Assembly: GCA_016934395.1 (NCBI GenBank)
Contig: JAFGSZ010000001.1
Location: 38,177 to 102,176, forward strand
Length of the DNA: 64,000 nucleotides
From: Bacteroidales bacterium
GTDB lineage: Bacteria; Bacteroidota; Bacteroidia; Bacteroidales; UBA10428
Reading direction: 5' to 3'
Under the pieces are notes generated by a model. That model did not search any database, was not told the origin of the DNA, and was given only the letters and a program-made list of their open reading frames with translations. Positions within the stretch are counted from its first letter, which is position 1. Each line of letters starts with the position of its first letter. Below, one piece after another: positions 27,292 through 36,833 of this stretch. The position numbers and the translations under genes were made by a program.

Positions 27292-28746
27292 CTATACATT
27301 ATAAGTACTCGATGCTGTATCACCACCCCGGCCGGTCCAGTTGGTATGGAAAAATTCACCACGTGGTTTATCAACTCTTTCGTAGGTATGCGCACCAAAA
27401 TAATCGCGTTGTGCCTGGAGTAAATTGGCTGGTAACCGTTCTGAACGATACCCGTCAAAATAGGCCAGCGCTGTAGAGAAAGCCGGAACAGAAATACCAT
27501 TTAGAGCTGCAGTAGCCACTACATTTCTCCACCCCTCCTGTGCCGATAATACCTTTTCTTTAAAATACGGATCAAGCAACAGATTATCGAGATTGTGATT
27601 ATTATCGAATGCCTCCTTAATTTTTCCAAGAAAAACCGAACGGATAATACATCCACCCCGCCACATCAGGGCAATTCCACCATAGTTCAGGTTCCATCCA
27701 AATTCTTTTGCAGCAGCTTTCATTAATACATATCCTTGTGCATAAGAAACTATTTTGGAGGCAAACAAAGCATCTTTAATATTTTTTATAAAAGCTTTTT
27801 TATCACCTTTGAACTTTTTTGCCGGTCCTGACAGAATTTTTGATGCCCTTACCCTTTCATCTTTCTGTGCTGATAAACACCGTGCAAATACAGCTTCACC
27901 GATTAGTGTAAGAGGAACACCATGATCAAGCGCAGCAATTCCCGTCCATTTGCCGGTTCCCTTCTGTCCTGCCGTATCCAGAATTTTTTCTACCAGGGGA
28001 GTTCCATCTTCATCTTTAAATGCTAAAATATCGCGTGTAATTTCAATAAGGTAACTATCAAGATCACCTTTATTCCATTCTTTGAAAACTTCATACATTT
28101 CATCTGCCGACAATCCAAGCAATTCTTTCATAATAAAATAGGCCTCGGTTATCAGTTGCATATCCCCATACTCAATACCATTGTGCACCATTTTAACAAA
28201 GTGACCTGCCCCGTTTTCACCAACCCAGTCGCAGCAGGGTACGCCATTATCCACTTTAGCGGCTATATCCTGAAAAATGGGTTTTACATGGATCCATGCA
28301 GATATTGACCCACCCGGCATAATTGAAGGGCCTTTCAGGGCGCCTTCTTCACCGCCTGAAACGCCGGTACCGATATACAACAGGCCTTTACTTTCAACAT
28401 ATTTAGTTCTTCTGTTGGTATCGGGAAAATGTGAGTTTCCGCCATCGATAATAATATCTCCTGATTCCAGTTGGGGAATAAGCTTTTCAATAAAATCATC
28501 TACGGCCTGACCTGCTTTTACAAGCATCATCACTTTTCGGGGACGTTTTAACGAAGCCACAAATTCCTCGATTGAATGTGCCCCGATAAAATTTTTACCT
28601 TTTCCCCGTCCCTGAATAAAAACGTCTACTTTGTCAACCGTCCGGTTATACACAGCTACAGTGTAGCCTTTGCTTTCCATATTTAATACCAGGTTCTCAC
28701 CCATTACTGCCAGGCCTATCAAGCCTATGTCTGCTAATTTTGTCAT
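27292..28746 (-). CDS. gnd: 6-phosphogluconate dehydrogenase, decarboxylating
   Basis: The enzyme oxidises 6-phosphogluconate to ribulose 5-phosphate, CO2 and NAD(P)H. The 484-residue protein has the nucleotide-binding [20 protein letters not shown], then [64 protein letters not shown] (catalytic Lys and 6PG site) and [14 protein letters not shown] at the end of the second strand fits NADP use. It is the last gene of the minus-strand sugar-acid run, 28 bases after pdxB, so it may process gluconate made by that cluster as well as serve the pentose phosphate pathway. Confidence 0.95.
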   Translation of the reverse strand: MTKLADIGLIGLAVMGENLVLNMESKGYTVAVYNRTVDKVDVFIQGRGKGKNFIGAHSIEEFVASLKRPRKVMMLVKAGQAVDDFIEKLIPQLESGDIIIDGGNSHFPDTNRRTKYVESKGLLYIGTGVSGGEEGALKGPSIMPGGSISAWIHVKPIFQDIAAKVDNGVPCCDWVGENGAGHFVKMVHNGIEYGDMQLITEAYFIMKELLGLSADEMYEVFKEWNKGDLDSYLIEITRDILAFKDEDGTPLVEKILDTAGQKGTGKWTGIAALDHGVPLTLIGEAVFARCLSAQKDERVRASKILSGPAKKFKGDKKAFIKNIKDALFASKIVSYAQGYVLMKAAAKEFGWNLNYGGIALMWRGGCIIRSVFLGKIKEAFDNNHNLDNLLLDPYFKEKVLSAQEGWRNVVATAALNGISVPAFSTALAYFDGYRSERLPANLLQAQRDYFGAHTYERVDKPRGEFFHTNWTGRGGDTASSTYNV

Positions 28747-28774
28747 ATCGTATTGAATTATAATTTAATATTTA

Positions 28775-29905
28775 CTATACTATTTTTACATTAAATTCTA
28801 ATTGGCGAAGCAAATCTGCTATTTCTTTATTTGAATGCAACAGATTGATTGTATATGCAAAAAACTCCCTGCGCAAGGGATAATTGGCCCGTAAATTTTC
28901 AAAATTACGAACCGCCAACCTTAAGCTTTTATCATCTTCAGCAATATTATAGGTTGCAGTTACTGCTTCCTTAATAATTTCCTGTTCCTGTTTATTTTTA
29001 CAATCAATTGTTATCTCAGTATTTTTTGGTAATGGAACTTCATCAGGTTCCCAGTTTTCGATACCCAGATCAAAAAATTTGCTTACTGCCTGCACACTCA
29101 TAGTTGTTCCGTTGGCTTTACCATCTGCTGAATACCCGGCAATGTGCGGTGTCCCGATATCCATCATTTGTAATAATTGCTTGTCGATTTCCGGTTCATG
29201 CTCCCAAACATCAATTACAGCTCCGGCAACTTTTCCAAGTTGTAGGGCTTTCTTTAACGCATCAGTATCTACTACCTCTCCCCTTGAACTATTGATTAGA
29301 ATTGTACCCGGATTCAGCCTGTTAAAGAACTTTTCATCAGCCAGATGAAAGGTGGCATACTCACCTTCATAATTCAGCGGTACATGAAAAGTAACAATAT
29401 CCGACTCACGAATAATGCCATCCAGGCTGATAAATCCACATAAATTTTCATTTCTTTCCCGCGGAGGGTCGTTGAGCATAACCCGCATACCCAACTGTAC
29501 AGCAATTTTCCCGATTTTTTTTCCTACATTTCCTACTCCCACAATACCAATTGTTCTGTCTTTAAGCGAAAAGTTATTCTTTTCTGCCATATAAAGTAAA
29601 GCGCATGTAATATATTGTTTTACCGAAGCCGCATTGCATCCGGGCGCATTGGCCCATTGAATGTCTTTCGACCGGCAATATTCAGTATCAATATGATCGT
29701 ATCCGATAGTAGCTGTAGCAATAAATTGTATGTTTGTCCCTTCCAGTAAATCGCGGTTGCAAATTGTACGGGTACGGATAATTAATGCATCGGCATCCAA
29801 AAGATGTTCCCTGGAAATTTTATGCCCGGGGTAATATTCAATATCTGCATAGGGTTCAAATGCCCCTTTCAGAAATGGTATTTTTTCGTCAGCTACAATT
29901 TTCAT
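28775..29905 (-). CDS. pdxB: 4-phosphoerythronate dehydrogenase
   Basis: PdxB oxidises 4-phosphoerythronate in the DXP-dependent pyridoxal phosphate pathway. The 376-residue D-2-hydroxyacid dehydrogenase shows MKIVADEKIPF, IIRTRTICN, FIATATIGYDHIDT, APGCNAASVKQYI, the Rossmann motif GIVGVGNVGKKI, INSSRGEVVDTDAL (catalytic Arg), DVWEHEPEID (Glu) and GTPHIAGYS (His). The C-terminal extension is typical of PdxB. It begins 1 base before the Gfo/Idh stop region. Because the window carries a mevalonate pathway, DXP would be needed for vitamins rather than isoprenoids; whether dxs exists cannot be seen here. Confidence 0.88.
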   Translation of the reverse strand: MKIVADEKIPFLKGAFEPYADIEYYPGHKISREHLLDADALIIRTRTICNRDLLEGTNIQFIATATIGYDHIDTEYCRSKDIQWANAPGCNAASVKQYITCALLYMAEKNNFSLKDRTIGIVGVGNVGKKIGKIAVQLGMRVMLNDPPRERNENLCGFISLDGIIRESDIVTFHVPLNYEGEYATFHLADEKFFNRLNPGTILINSSRGEVVDTDALKKALQLGKVAGAVIDVWEHEPEIDKQLLQMMDIGTPHIAGYSADGKANGTTMSVQAVSKFFDLGIENWEPDEVPLPKNTEITIDCKNKQEQEIIKEAVTATYNIAEDDKSLRLAVRNFENLRANYPLRREFFAYTINLLHSNKEIADLLRQLEFNVKIV

Positions 29906-29906
29906 G

Positions 29907-30890
29907 TTAACTCAGTTTACCCAGAATTTTATCCATTACCCGGTTTGTTCTTTTTGCGCTAAGCCCGTTGCTCGGACTGGAGCCGGTACCCTGCAATTCC
30001 TTAACTACTGCCTGTATCATATAATACTGGATGTTTTCCGGATTTTCAGGCAGAAATTCTTCAACGCCATGGGTTGTTTTTAAAATGATGGGAGTAAAAT
30101 CAAATGCTGAAAAAGTAATCCTGCCTTCCGATCCGATAATCTCCATATAATCTGCAGAGGACTTTTCTTCCATTACAAAACACCACGAACCTGTACCTGA
30201 AACACCGGAATCCAATACAAATCCTGCACTCACGGTATCTTCTGCAGGATACAAACCGCCATGATTTTTTGGAATTCCCACTGCTTCGCTAATCGGGCCC
30301 AGCAAATAATCAACAATATCCAACTGGTGACAGGCCATATCATAAAAATAACCTCCTCCGGCAATTTCAGGAATTACCCTCCAGGGTAATTTATCTTTCA
30401 CTAAATCATCCGGACGCGGCGGACTGAACAAAACTATATTAATAAAAAAAATCTTTCCAATGGCATTTTTGTCGAGCAGCTCTTTAACTTTATTAAAATA
30501 AGGCAGGCTTCGTCTGTAGTATGCAACAAATAAGGAAACTCCCGTTTTTTCTGAAACCTCATTCATGTTCAGGCAATCCTCATAACTCATTCCCATAGGT
30601 TTTTCAACATATACCGGCTTTCCTGCTTCCATAGCCTGAATGGCATACTGTGCATGCGATGCCGGCGGTGTGGCAATATATATTGCATTGATGTCAGGAT
30701 CATTTATGAGGTCAGTCGCCCGGGTATACCACTTAGGCACATTGTGCCTTTTTGCGTAATCTTCAGCTTTTGACGCTGTTCGGCGCATTACGGCAACCAG
30801 CTTGGAACCTTCCACCTTATTAAAGGCTGGACCGCTCTTTCGCTCCGTAACATCACCGCAACCTATAATACCCCAGTTAATTTGCTTCAT
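29907..30890 (-). CDS. Gfo/Idh/MocA family NAD(P)-dependent oxidoreductase
   Basis: A 327-residue sugar or sugar-alcohol dehydrogenase family member. The N-terminal Rossmann fold has WGIIGCGDVTERKSGPAFN, VAVMRRTASKAEDYAKRHNV and IYIATPPASHAQYA, followed by the family signature KPVYVEKPMG with the catalytic Lys. The C-terminal domain includes GGGYFYDMACHQLDIVDYLLG (HxxD-type active site). Substrate is unknown; nearby genes (LarA-like epimerase, fructuronate-reductase-like SDR, gnd) suggest an aldonate or uronate derivative. It lies 8 bases after the LarA-like gene. Confidence 0.88.
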   Translation of the reverse strand: MKQINWGIIGCGDVTERKSGPAFNKVEGSKLVAVMRRTASKAEDYAKRHNVPKWYTRATDLINDPDINAIYIATPPASHAQYAIQAMEAGKPVYVEKPMGMSYEDCLNMNEVSEKTGVSLFVAYYRRSLPYFNKVKELLDKNAIGKIFFINIVLFSPPRPDDLVKDKLPWRVIPEIAGGGYFYDMACHQLDIVDYLLGPISEAVGIPKNHGGLYPAEDTVSAGFVLDSGVSGTGSWCFVMEEKSSADYMEIIGSEGRITFSAFDFTPIILKTTHGVEEFLPENPENIQYYMIQAVVKELQGTGSSPSNGLSAKRTNRVMDKILGKLS

Positions 30891-30898
30891 ATCAATCC

Positions 30899-32173
30899 TT
30901 ATTTTTCAAAAACCGCTTTTTGTGCCCATAAGCCCAAAGCCGGATTTGAGATATAAAATATTTCCTCACCATCGGGCATAATGTTAATGCCGTCTTTTAA
31001 GGTATCTGGATTATATTTTTTTGTCATTTGATGAATATCGGCATACCTGAAATTAACCCCCTCAATTTCTTCTTTTGATAATTTCCCTGGACAATAGGTT
31101 ATGGAAAACCTGTTTTCGGACGAGCCGTGAATGAGATGTGCCGCTGCGCTGAGGTTATTTTTCAGGTCATCGTTTTTCTCTGTGAGATTAAGAATTTCCG
31201 GGGTATTCACATAACCATATTTTCTGATTAAGCGGTCGATATCTTTATCTTCCCCAAACTCTTTAAGGCCGGGGGCGATAACAATCAATTCGCCATCGTT
31301 TGCCAGTACCATCCGGGTGCGATAAATACTTTTATTTCCAAGCCACGTGGATTTATATTCAGACGGATCGAGGTACACTACAATTTTTTGCAATGGTTTT
31401 TCAAACATCTCAAAATTCACCTTTAAGGAAAGTTCCGATGCTTTTAAAAAACACTCTTCATCGTCACCTATAAACAGTCCGCGTATTTTTAATTTTCCGT
31501 CTTCTCCCCTTCCCACCACAGTTAATACATAGATTATGGGCAATCCCCTAGAAAAATTTTCGCTGGCATAATTTAAAACGCGTCTCACAGGAGTATCACT
31601 GCGTCCCATAATTCGTTCCATTCCGAAAACTGCTCCCAGGTAATGGCTCTTATTAATACCTTCAACACCACCGGTGCCAACAAATATGTTTTTATTATAA
31701 TTGGCCATTCCAATTACTTCATGGGGCACAACTTGTCCGATTGATAAAATCCTGTCGAATCTGCCCTCTACCAGCAATTTATTCACCTGTGCCGGCCAAG
31801 AGTAATTTAATTTACCTTCGGAAACCTCGTAGATATATTCACCAGGCACATCTCCGAGTTTATACAGGTCTTTTCGCCAGTTATGTTCCCGGAACAGATG
31901 TTTGGGAACATCACCGAACATCTCGGATAATTCATCATGAGCCATAGGAACATGAGTGCCAAGAGCAGGTAAAATATCCGTAAGCCTGTCTCCGTAATAC
32001 TCCCAGGCATATCGTGTAAGTTCTCCGGCACGTGAATGGTATCGTGTAATATCCGGTGGAATTGCCAGGACTTTGTTAACCTTTCCCAGTTTCTCAAGAG
32101 CGCTGACTAAACCAGACTTTAATTCCCGGGGTGATAATTCCAGATTTTCTGAACCTTTGCTATAATACAGCAT
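30899..32173 (-). CDS. LarA-like nickel-pincer 2-hydroxyacid racemase/epimerase
   Basis: LarA-family enzymes use a nickel-pincer nucleotide cofactor to racemise or epimerise 2-hydroxyacids by hydride transfer. All expected active-site residues are visible: Asp41 and Arg44 in PPDITRYHSRAG, His74 in LGTHVPMAHDEL, His151 in VVPHEVIG, the cofactor-binding Lys161 in NYNKNIFVG and His177 in INKSHYLG. At 424 residues the length fits. The LarA family includes enzymes acting on lactate, malate and D-gluconate; neighbouring sugar-acid genes make an aldonate such as gluconate/mannonate attractive. The cofactor genes larB, larC and larE are not in the window. Confidence 0.85.
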   Translation of the reverse strand: MLYYSKGSENLELSPRELKSGLVSALEKLGKVNKVLAIPPDITRYHSRAGELTRYAWEYYGDRLTDILPALGTHVPMAHDELSEMFGDVPKHLFREHNWRKDLYKLGDVPGEYIYEVSEGKLNYSWPAQVNKLLVEGRFDRILSIGQVVPHEVIGMANYNKNIFVGTGGVEGINKSHYLGAVFGMERIMGRSDTPVRRVLNYASENFSRGLPIIYVLTVVGRGEDGKLKIRGLFIGDDEECFLKASELSLKVNFEMFEKPLQKIVVYLDPSEYKSTWLGNKSIYRTRMVLANDGELIVIAPGLKEFGEDKDIDRLIRKYGYVNTPEILNLTEKNDDLKNNLSAAAHLIHGSSENRFSITYCPGKLSKEEIEGVNFRYADIHQMTKKYNPDTLKDGINIMPDGEEIFYISNPALGLWAQKAVFEK

Positions 32174-32197
32174 ATTTTGAATTTACATTCATTTAAT

Positions 32198-33091
32198 TTA
32201 AATCTGATCCCAATGCGGGTGCTCAGGGAGATATGCTTCAAACTCTGCTATTAAAGTTTTTTCATAATCGCCCTCATATGTGCTTTTAAAAAATCGGTCG
32301 AGCGCTTCATTAAAAAACCGTTCCCAGGATGCATCTTCATGGCCCGGATTAATCGGGTAAAAAAGCACGCCGTTTGATTTGGCAGCTTTTTGATCGCCGG
32401 GAGCATCTCCAATCATCAAAATTTTATTAGAAGGATATTTATTTTTAGCCGCCAGCGCAATGTGTTCCGTTTTGGTACCGTATTCCTGACCCGCAATTAT
32501 CCTGGGAAAATTATCGATGCCATTTTCTTTCCATTCCCGGGACAGCGCTTCAACAGGTGTTTGCGAAACCACCAGAATATCGGTAAACGGAGCCATTTTT
32601 TCCAATGATTCATTTACAAAGGGAAACGGGGCAATACCATAAACCATTTTTTCAATATCCTCATTTACATTGATCGACCATTTATAAGTCAGATCGATCA
32701 TGGGATCATTCATCTGTTGCGCATATTTTTCGAGCGTGGGATTTCCAAGTTTGGTTTCCTTTCGTATCCAATCTTTCAACGGAGTGATATCGGGAAGCTT
32801 TGGATTCCTTTTAAGCACATCCTTGCGTTTTGCAAGAAGTTCAAATAATTTTTCTACAGCCAGAAACCGGTTACAACCCCGGGTTTTTGAATAGAGGTTT
32901 ACAAATTCCCAGGTTTCCCGGGCAAATTTGGAGATTGTCTGCAATTCATAATATTTGATCACATTCGGACAAAAACATTCTTTCTGCTTAATTTCCATAG
33001 TATCAAAAACGCAACCATCGGAATCTATACCGATAAAAAACTCCTTTTCCGGTTTTAAATCCCTGAGTTCCTGTTGAGGATTCACATTCAT
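32198..33091 (-). CDS. HAD-superfamily hydrolase
   Basis: The 297-residue protein has the full HAD set: DSDGCVFDT with Asp23 nucleophile and Asp25 acid/base (motif I), VVSQTP (motif II), a Lys in the region of KTEHIALAAK (motif III) and IGDAPGDQKAA (motif IV). A helical cap of about 130 residues sits between motifs I and II, suggesting a small-molecule phosphatase. It lies 24 bases upstream of the LarA-like gene in the same run, so a phosphorylated sugar acid is a reasonable but unproven substrate. Confidence 0.82.
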   Translation of the reverse strand: MNVNPQQELRDLKPEKEFFIGIDSDGCVFDTMEIKQKECFCPNVIKYYELQTISKFARETWEFVNLYSKTRGCNRFLAVEKLFELLAKRKDVLKRNPKLPDITPLKDWIRKETKLGNPTLEKYAQQMNDPMIDLTYKWSINVNEDIEKMVYGIAPFPFVNESLEKMAPFTDILVVSQTPVEALSREWKENGIDNFPRIIAGQEYGTKTEHIALAAKNKYPSNKILMIGDAPGDQKAAKSNGVLFYPINPGHEDASWERFFNEALDRFFKSTYEGDYEKTLIAEFEAYLPEHPHWDQI

Positions 33092-33093
33092 AA

Positions 33094-33495
33094 TTACAGC
33101 TGATTTTTATAGTTATTAATTTCTTTCAATTTCATTTTTTTCAAAACCATCAGGTACATAAGATACCCGCCGGCCATTAATCCTAAAATATTATATGCCA
33201 GATCGTAGGGATTAAAAAACCTGCCCGGTATAAAAAGTTGCAGTGATTCCGTAAGGATTGCAAAACCAAGAAGCGCCAGTACAATTATCACATCCGGACG
33301 GATTATCTGTTTTCTCTGTAAAATAAACAGTACACCTAAAAAAGCAAAGACAAAAAAGTGTTCGTAATAATCAATTCGGAAAGGTGAACCGAATACTCTG
33401 ATTTCCTGTTTCGGCGTATTTGGCCAAACAGATAACACAAATACTATTGTACTCCAAACCCAAAAAAATATCCTGAACACTTTTTGATATTTCAT
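33094..33495 (-). CDS. VanZ-like membrane protein
   Basis: The 133-residue protein has four predicted membrane helices (near residues 8-24, 48-59, 68-84 and 100-117) and the VanZ-like pattern YYEHFFVFAFLGVLF and LTESLQLFIPGRFFNPYDLAYNILG. VanZ-like proteins have no firm biochemical role outside glycopeptide tolerance. It is 6 bases after the phosphofructokinase and 2 bases before the HAD gene, so it is co-transcribed, but its relation to sugar-acid metabolism is unclear. Confidence 0.82.
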   Translation of the reverse strand: MKYQKVFRIFFWVWSTIVFVLSVWPNTPKQEIRVFGSPFRIDYYEHFFVFAFLGVLFILQRKQIIRPDVIIVLALLGFAILTESLQLFIPGRFFNPYDLAYNILGLMAGGYLMYLMVLKKMKLKEINNYKNQL

Positions 33496-33501
33496 TATAA
33501 A

Positions 33502-34785
33502 CTATTTATATGCCTGAGGGCTGTATCCCTTTAATTTCTTTTCAGCAAATACCGGTTTTAACCGGGCAAATCGCTGCCGTCCATTAATCATTGGCACTGA
33601 TACCCAGTCTTCACCAATCAATGGTCTCACATAATCAAGAAATTCGTCGGTAACATCTGTCCGGCTTTTGGTAATCCACTTTTCAGGAAAAAAACGTTCA
33701 GACAGCGCTACCTTTTGTAAGGGTACTTTATCAAAATTCACATTGTAAATAAATCCGGGTTCCCTGATAATGGTGGCCATCCATCCATTGCCTTCATTTA
33801 TGGCAATATCCACAGCTTTTTGTCCAACCTTGTACGCTTCGTCCAGATCAACCGTGGATGCATAAATTATCGAATGCCGCTGATCAGTACCCATTACCTG
33901 TCCACGGGCAGCCCCTTTGGCTTTTATCCCTTTGCTGTTCAGGTAATTTACAACAATCTGCTGTACCGAAATTTGGCTTGACCCAAAAGAAGTATGCCCG
34001 AAAGCATCTTTCACCTCTCCGATATTACCCACATCAAATCCCTCGCTGATAACCACAATACACCTGCCGTTTTTAACAACCTGTGCATTTACATTTTCAA
34101 CCAGATCATCGATTGTTAATTTAGATTCCGTTAAATAGATTTGCAAAGGAATTTCCCTGTTTGGATCGGCTAAACGGGCTGCTGCAGGAATATAACCAAT
34201 TTTCCGGCCCATGGCCTGAATTACGAGCACGGGATCGGCAGGACTTGAACCCCGGTTTTCTTCATCTGCATTCTGAACAATATGCGACCAATAGCGTGCC
34301 ACACTGCCGTAACCCGGAGTATGGTCGATTAGCTTAAATTCACTGTCCCCAACATCGTTGTCGATCGTTTTGGGAACACCCACCCCGATAATTTCCAAAT
34401 TATATTGCCTGGCCATCTCACTAACTTTAAAGGCTGTATGCTGAGAATCATTTCCGCCAATATAAAAGAAGTAGCCAATATCATGGGCCTTGAAGACTTC
34501 CATAAGGCGGGCAAAATCCTGTTCCTGATGATCTTTTAATTTATACCGGCAGGTTCCGATACTTCCTGCTGCCGGTGTAGTCCGAAGTAAAGCAATTTCA
34601 TCAGGATCCTGAATGCTGAGGTCCAACAGTTCTTCTTTAAGAACACCTTCAATTCCATGCCAACCACCGTAAATTTTCCCAAATGTTTGCGGAAACTTTC
34701 TACAGGTTTCAATAATTCCTCTGAGTGAATTATTAATTACCGGTGAGGGACCACCGGATTGTGCAACAATTACATTTTTTCCCAT
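33502..34785 (-). CDS. pfp: phosphofructokinase, predicted PPi-dependent
   Basis: This group transfers phosphate between PPi and fructose 6-phosphate reversibly. The 427-residue protein has VAQSGGPSPVINNSLRG at the N terminus, IGGNDSQHTAFKVSEMA with Asp where ATP enzymes have Gly (GGND rather than GGDG), and GVPKTIDNDVGDSEFK with the Lys typical of PPi enzymes. IQAMGRKIGYIPAAARL and VISEGFDVGNIG follow. The window's other phosphofructokinase (12120-13439) has the ATP-type motif, so the organism probably has both. It sits between the SDR and VanZ-like genes; adenylate-sparing glycolysis or gluconeogenesis is plausible. Confidence 0.88.
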   Translation of the reverse strand: MGKNVIVAQSGGPSPVINNSLRGIIETCRKFPQTFGKIYGGWHGIEGVLKEELLDLSIQDPDEIALLRTTPAAGSIGTCRYKLKDHQEQDFARLMEVFKAHDIGYFFYIGGNDSQHTAFKVSEMARQYNLEIIGVGVPKTIDNDVGDSEFKLIDHTPGYGSVARYWSHIVQNADEENRGSSPADPVLVIQAMGRKIGYIPAAARLADPNREIPLQIYLTESKLTIDDLVENVNAQVVKNGRCIVVISEGFDVGNIGEVKDAFGHTSFGSSQISVQQIVVNYLNSKGIKAKGAARGQVMGTDQRHSIIYASTVDLDEAYKVGQKAVDIAINEGNGWMATIIREPGFIYNVNFDKVPLQKVALSERFFPEKWITKSRTDVTDEFLDYVRPLIGEDWVSVPMINGRQRFARLKPVFAEKKLKGYSPQAYK

Positions 34786-34851
34786 ATTAATTTATTGACT
34801 ATCATTTTATATTATACTGTTCTTTATTTGCAAATATGTTTACAAAATAAT

Positions 34852-35700
34852 CTACACACCCCCATACGCACTATAGCCACCGTCTACAGGTACAATTATA
34901 CCGGTGATAAAAGCAGAAATATCAGACAACAGATAAGTTACCGTACCCTGAATATCTTCAGGATTACCATATTTACCCATAGGGGTACTCGAAATAATTT
35001 TTTCTCCCCGCGGTGTGGGTTTACCTGATTTTTCATCCACCAGAAGAAAACGATTTTGATTCGTAAGGAAAAAGCCCGGGGCAATAGCGTTTACCCGTAT
35101 TCCTGTTTTGGCAAGATGCACAGCAAGCCATTCTGTAAAATTATTTACTGAAGCCTTTGCAGCCGAATAGGCGGGGATTTTTGTGAGCGGTTTAAATGAA
35201 TTCATCGAAGATATATTAATTACAGAACCCTTGCCCATATGCAACATATCTGTTGTAAAAACCATGGTAGGTAAAAGAGTGCCCTTAAAATTCAAATCGA
35301 ATACCCATTGAAAACCTTCCATCTCCAGTCCGTAAAATGAGTTCTCAAGTTCATTTAGATTATCCTTATCAAGTTTTTCAATTTTTGTGGTAGCTTTAGG
35401 TGAGTTCCCCCCGGCGCCATTAATCAGAAAATGAATATCACCAAATTCCTTGTTTATAATCGCTTTGGCTTTTATTAACGAATTTTTATCCAAGACACTT
35501 GCCTCAACGCCAATACATTTTGTGCCGGTCTCTGCTTCAATTTCCGTTGCTACTTTTTTGGCTGTTTCAGCATTTATATCTACAATAGCACACTGAACAC
35601 CCACTGATGCCAAGCCTTTTGTTATGGCTGTTCCAATTACGCCGGCTCCACCGGTAATCACACATGTTTTGTTTTTTAAATCTTCAAATGATAATTTCAT
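34852..35700 (-). CDS. SDR-family oxidoreductase, fructuronate reductase-like
   Basis: The 282-residue short-chain dehydrogenase has the cofactor motif TGGAGVIGTAI (residues 17-27), INGAGGNSP, the catalytic set Ser in INISSMNSF, Tyr and Lys in PAYSAAKASV, and the C-terminal IIVPVDGGYSAYGGV. The insert after NGAGGNSPKATT and the TPMGKYGNPEDIQGTV segment resemble SDR-type D-mannonate oxidoreductases, which reduce D-fructuronate to D-mannonate. Substrate assignment is by similarity and by the nearby KDPG aldolase and TRAP transporter. It follows the LacI regulator gene by 65 bases. Confidence 0.82.
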   Translation of the reverse strand: MKLSFEDLKNKTCVITGGAGVIGTAITKGLASVGVQCAIVDINAETAKKVATEIEAETGTKCIGVEASVLDKNSLIKAKAIINKEFGDIHFLINGAGGNSPKATTKIEKLDKDNLNELENSFYGLEMEGFQWVFDLNFKGTLLPTMVFTTDMLHMGKGSVINISSMNSFKPLTKIPAYSAAKASVNNFTEWLAVHLAKTGIRVNAIAPGFFLTNQNRFLLVDEKSGKPTPRGEKIISSTPMGKYGNPEDIQGTVTYLLSDISAFITGIIVPVDGGYSAYGGV

Positions 35701-35765
35701 TTTTTCGTCTTTTATCCTGTAAAACTAATAGTCTGTCTTTTTCCTTGCATTTTTTCTTTTATTAA

Positions 35766-36833
35766 TCAACTACCTATATAATATTGATAATTCTCTTTTG
35801 TAATAATATCAATCGGAAGATGTTGTATCTTTTTTACTTCTTTTCCCAGTATCACATGGTTAAAAAGTGTCATTATGCCATAATAACCCTGTTCAACAGG
35901 ACGCTGACTAATTAAAAAATCAATAATGCCTTCATCCAGAAAATGGATATTATTATCTATCAGATCGTATCCTACCAAACGGATGTCCGGAGTTTTATTT
36001 TTTTCAAGAAAACGGGCTATCTTAAACACTTTTGAGTTTGTAACAAAAATTCCTTTAATGGCTTTATTTTTATTAAATATATCCTGAAGAATTTCATCAA
36101 CAACCTGATCATTTTTATCATCAATATTGGTAACAGACAAATGATGAATGCCTTTATCACAGCAGTATTCCTCAAATCCCTGTTGCCGGCTTAAAATGTG
36201 TTTATGATTGTTCAGGGCACGTGAAATATTAATAATTAAAAATTCAGCATCCGGAGGCATTCCATAACTAATTAATTTTGCAGCGAGATAACCGCTTTGC
36301 TTTGAATCCTGTCCGATAAAACTGAGATTTTGTTCTATTTCAAGAGTGGAATTTACAAATACAAATGGAATTCTTTTATCCTCACAACATTTAATGGTTT
36401 CCAGCGCTTCCTCGAAATAAACCGGGGCAATGAGAATTCCATCGGGCTCAGCGGCCACTAATTTTTTCGCCTGTATTTTGAATGAATCCCGATCAAACTG
36501 GTTAAATAAAAATTTATCTATTTTAATACCATAATGGTCAATCTCTGAGAATGCCCTGTTTAATCCAATTTCAGGAGCTTTCCAGAACACACTATCGGGA
36601 TTTGTTTCCGGAATTAGCACGCCAAAGTGTACTGTCTTTTTAGAAGATAATGTGCGGGCAAGGATGTCGGGCTGATAATTAAATTTCTGAATAATTTGTA
36701 ATACTTTTTGCCGGGTAAGTTCCGATACCTCTCCCCTGTTATGGATAACCCGGTCGATAGTGCCAATAGAAACACCGGCATGCCGGGCAATATCCTTAAT
36801 TCCTATTTTTTTATCCGGTTTGATTCTCTTAAT
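35766..36833 (-). CDS. LacI-family transcriptional regulator; start codon not canonical
   Basis: A LacI-type repressor with N-terminal helix-turn-helix (GIKDIARHAGVSIGTIDRVI, then HNRGEVSELTRQKVLQIIQK) and a periplasmic-binding-protein-like effector domain (VHFGVLIPETNPDSVFWKAP onward). The HTH is encoded upstream of the first standard start codon, a GTG at 36620 that would begin inside the effector domain. The frame is open back to a TAG at 36849-36851 and holds no ATG, GTG or TTG before 36620. ATT at 36833 would give 355 residues, the normal size. A palindrome typical of LacI operators lies about 30 bases upstream, suggesting autoregulation and control of the divergent GH94 gene. Confidence 0.8.
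   Translation of the reverse strand: MKRIKPDKKIGIKDIARHAGVSIGTIDRVIHNRGEVSELTRQKVLQIIQKFNYQPDILARTLSSKKTVHFGVLIPETNPDSVFWKAPEIGLNRAFSEIDHYGIKIDKFLFNQFDRDSFKIQAKKLVAAEPDGILIAPVYFEEALETIKCCEDKRIPFVFVNSTLEIEQNLSFIGQDSKQSGYLAAKLISYGMPPDAEFLIINISRALNNHKHILSRQQGFEEYCCDKGIHHLSVTNIDDKNDQVVDEILQDIFNKNKAIKGIFVTNSKVFKIARFLEKNKTPDIRLVGYDLIDNNIHFLDEGIIDFLISQRPVEQGYYGIMTLFNHVILGKEVKKIQHLPIDIITKENYQYYIGS

Noticed and set aside
27225..27500. 91-codon minus-strand frame at the end of gnd
   Set aside because: It overlaps conserved gnd coding sequence in another frame and has low-complexity ends.
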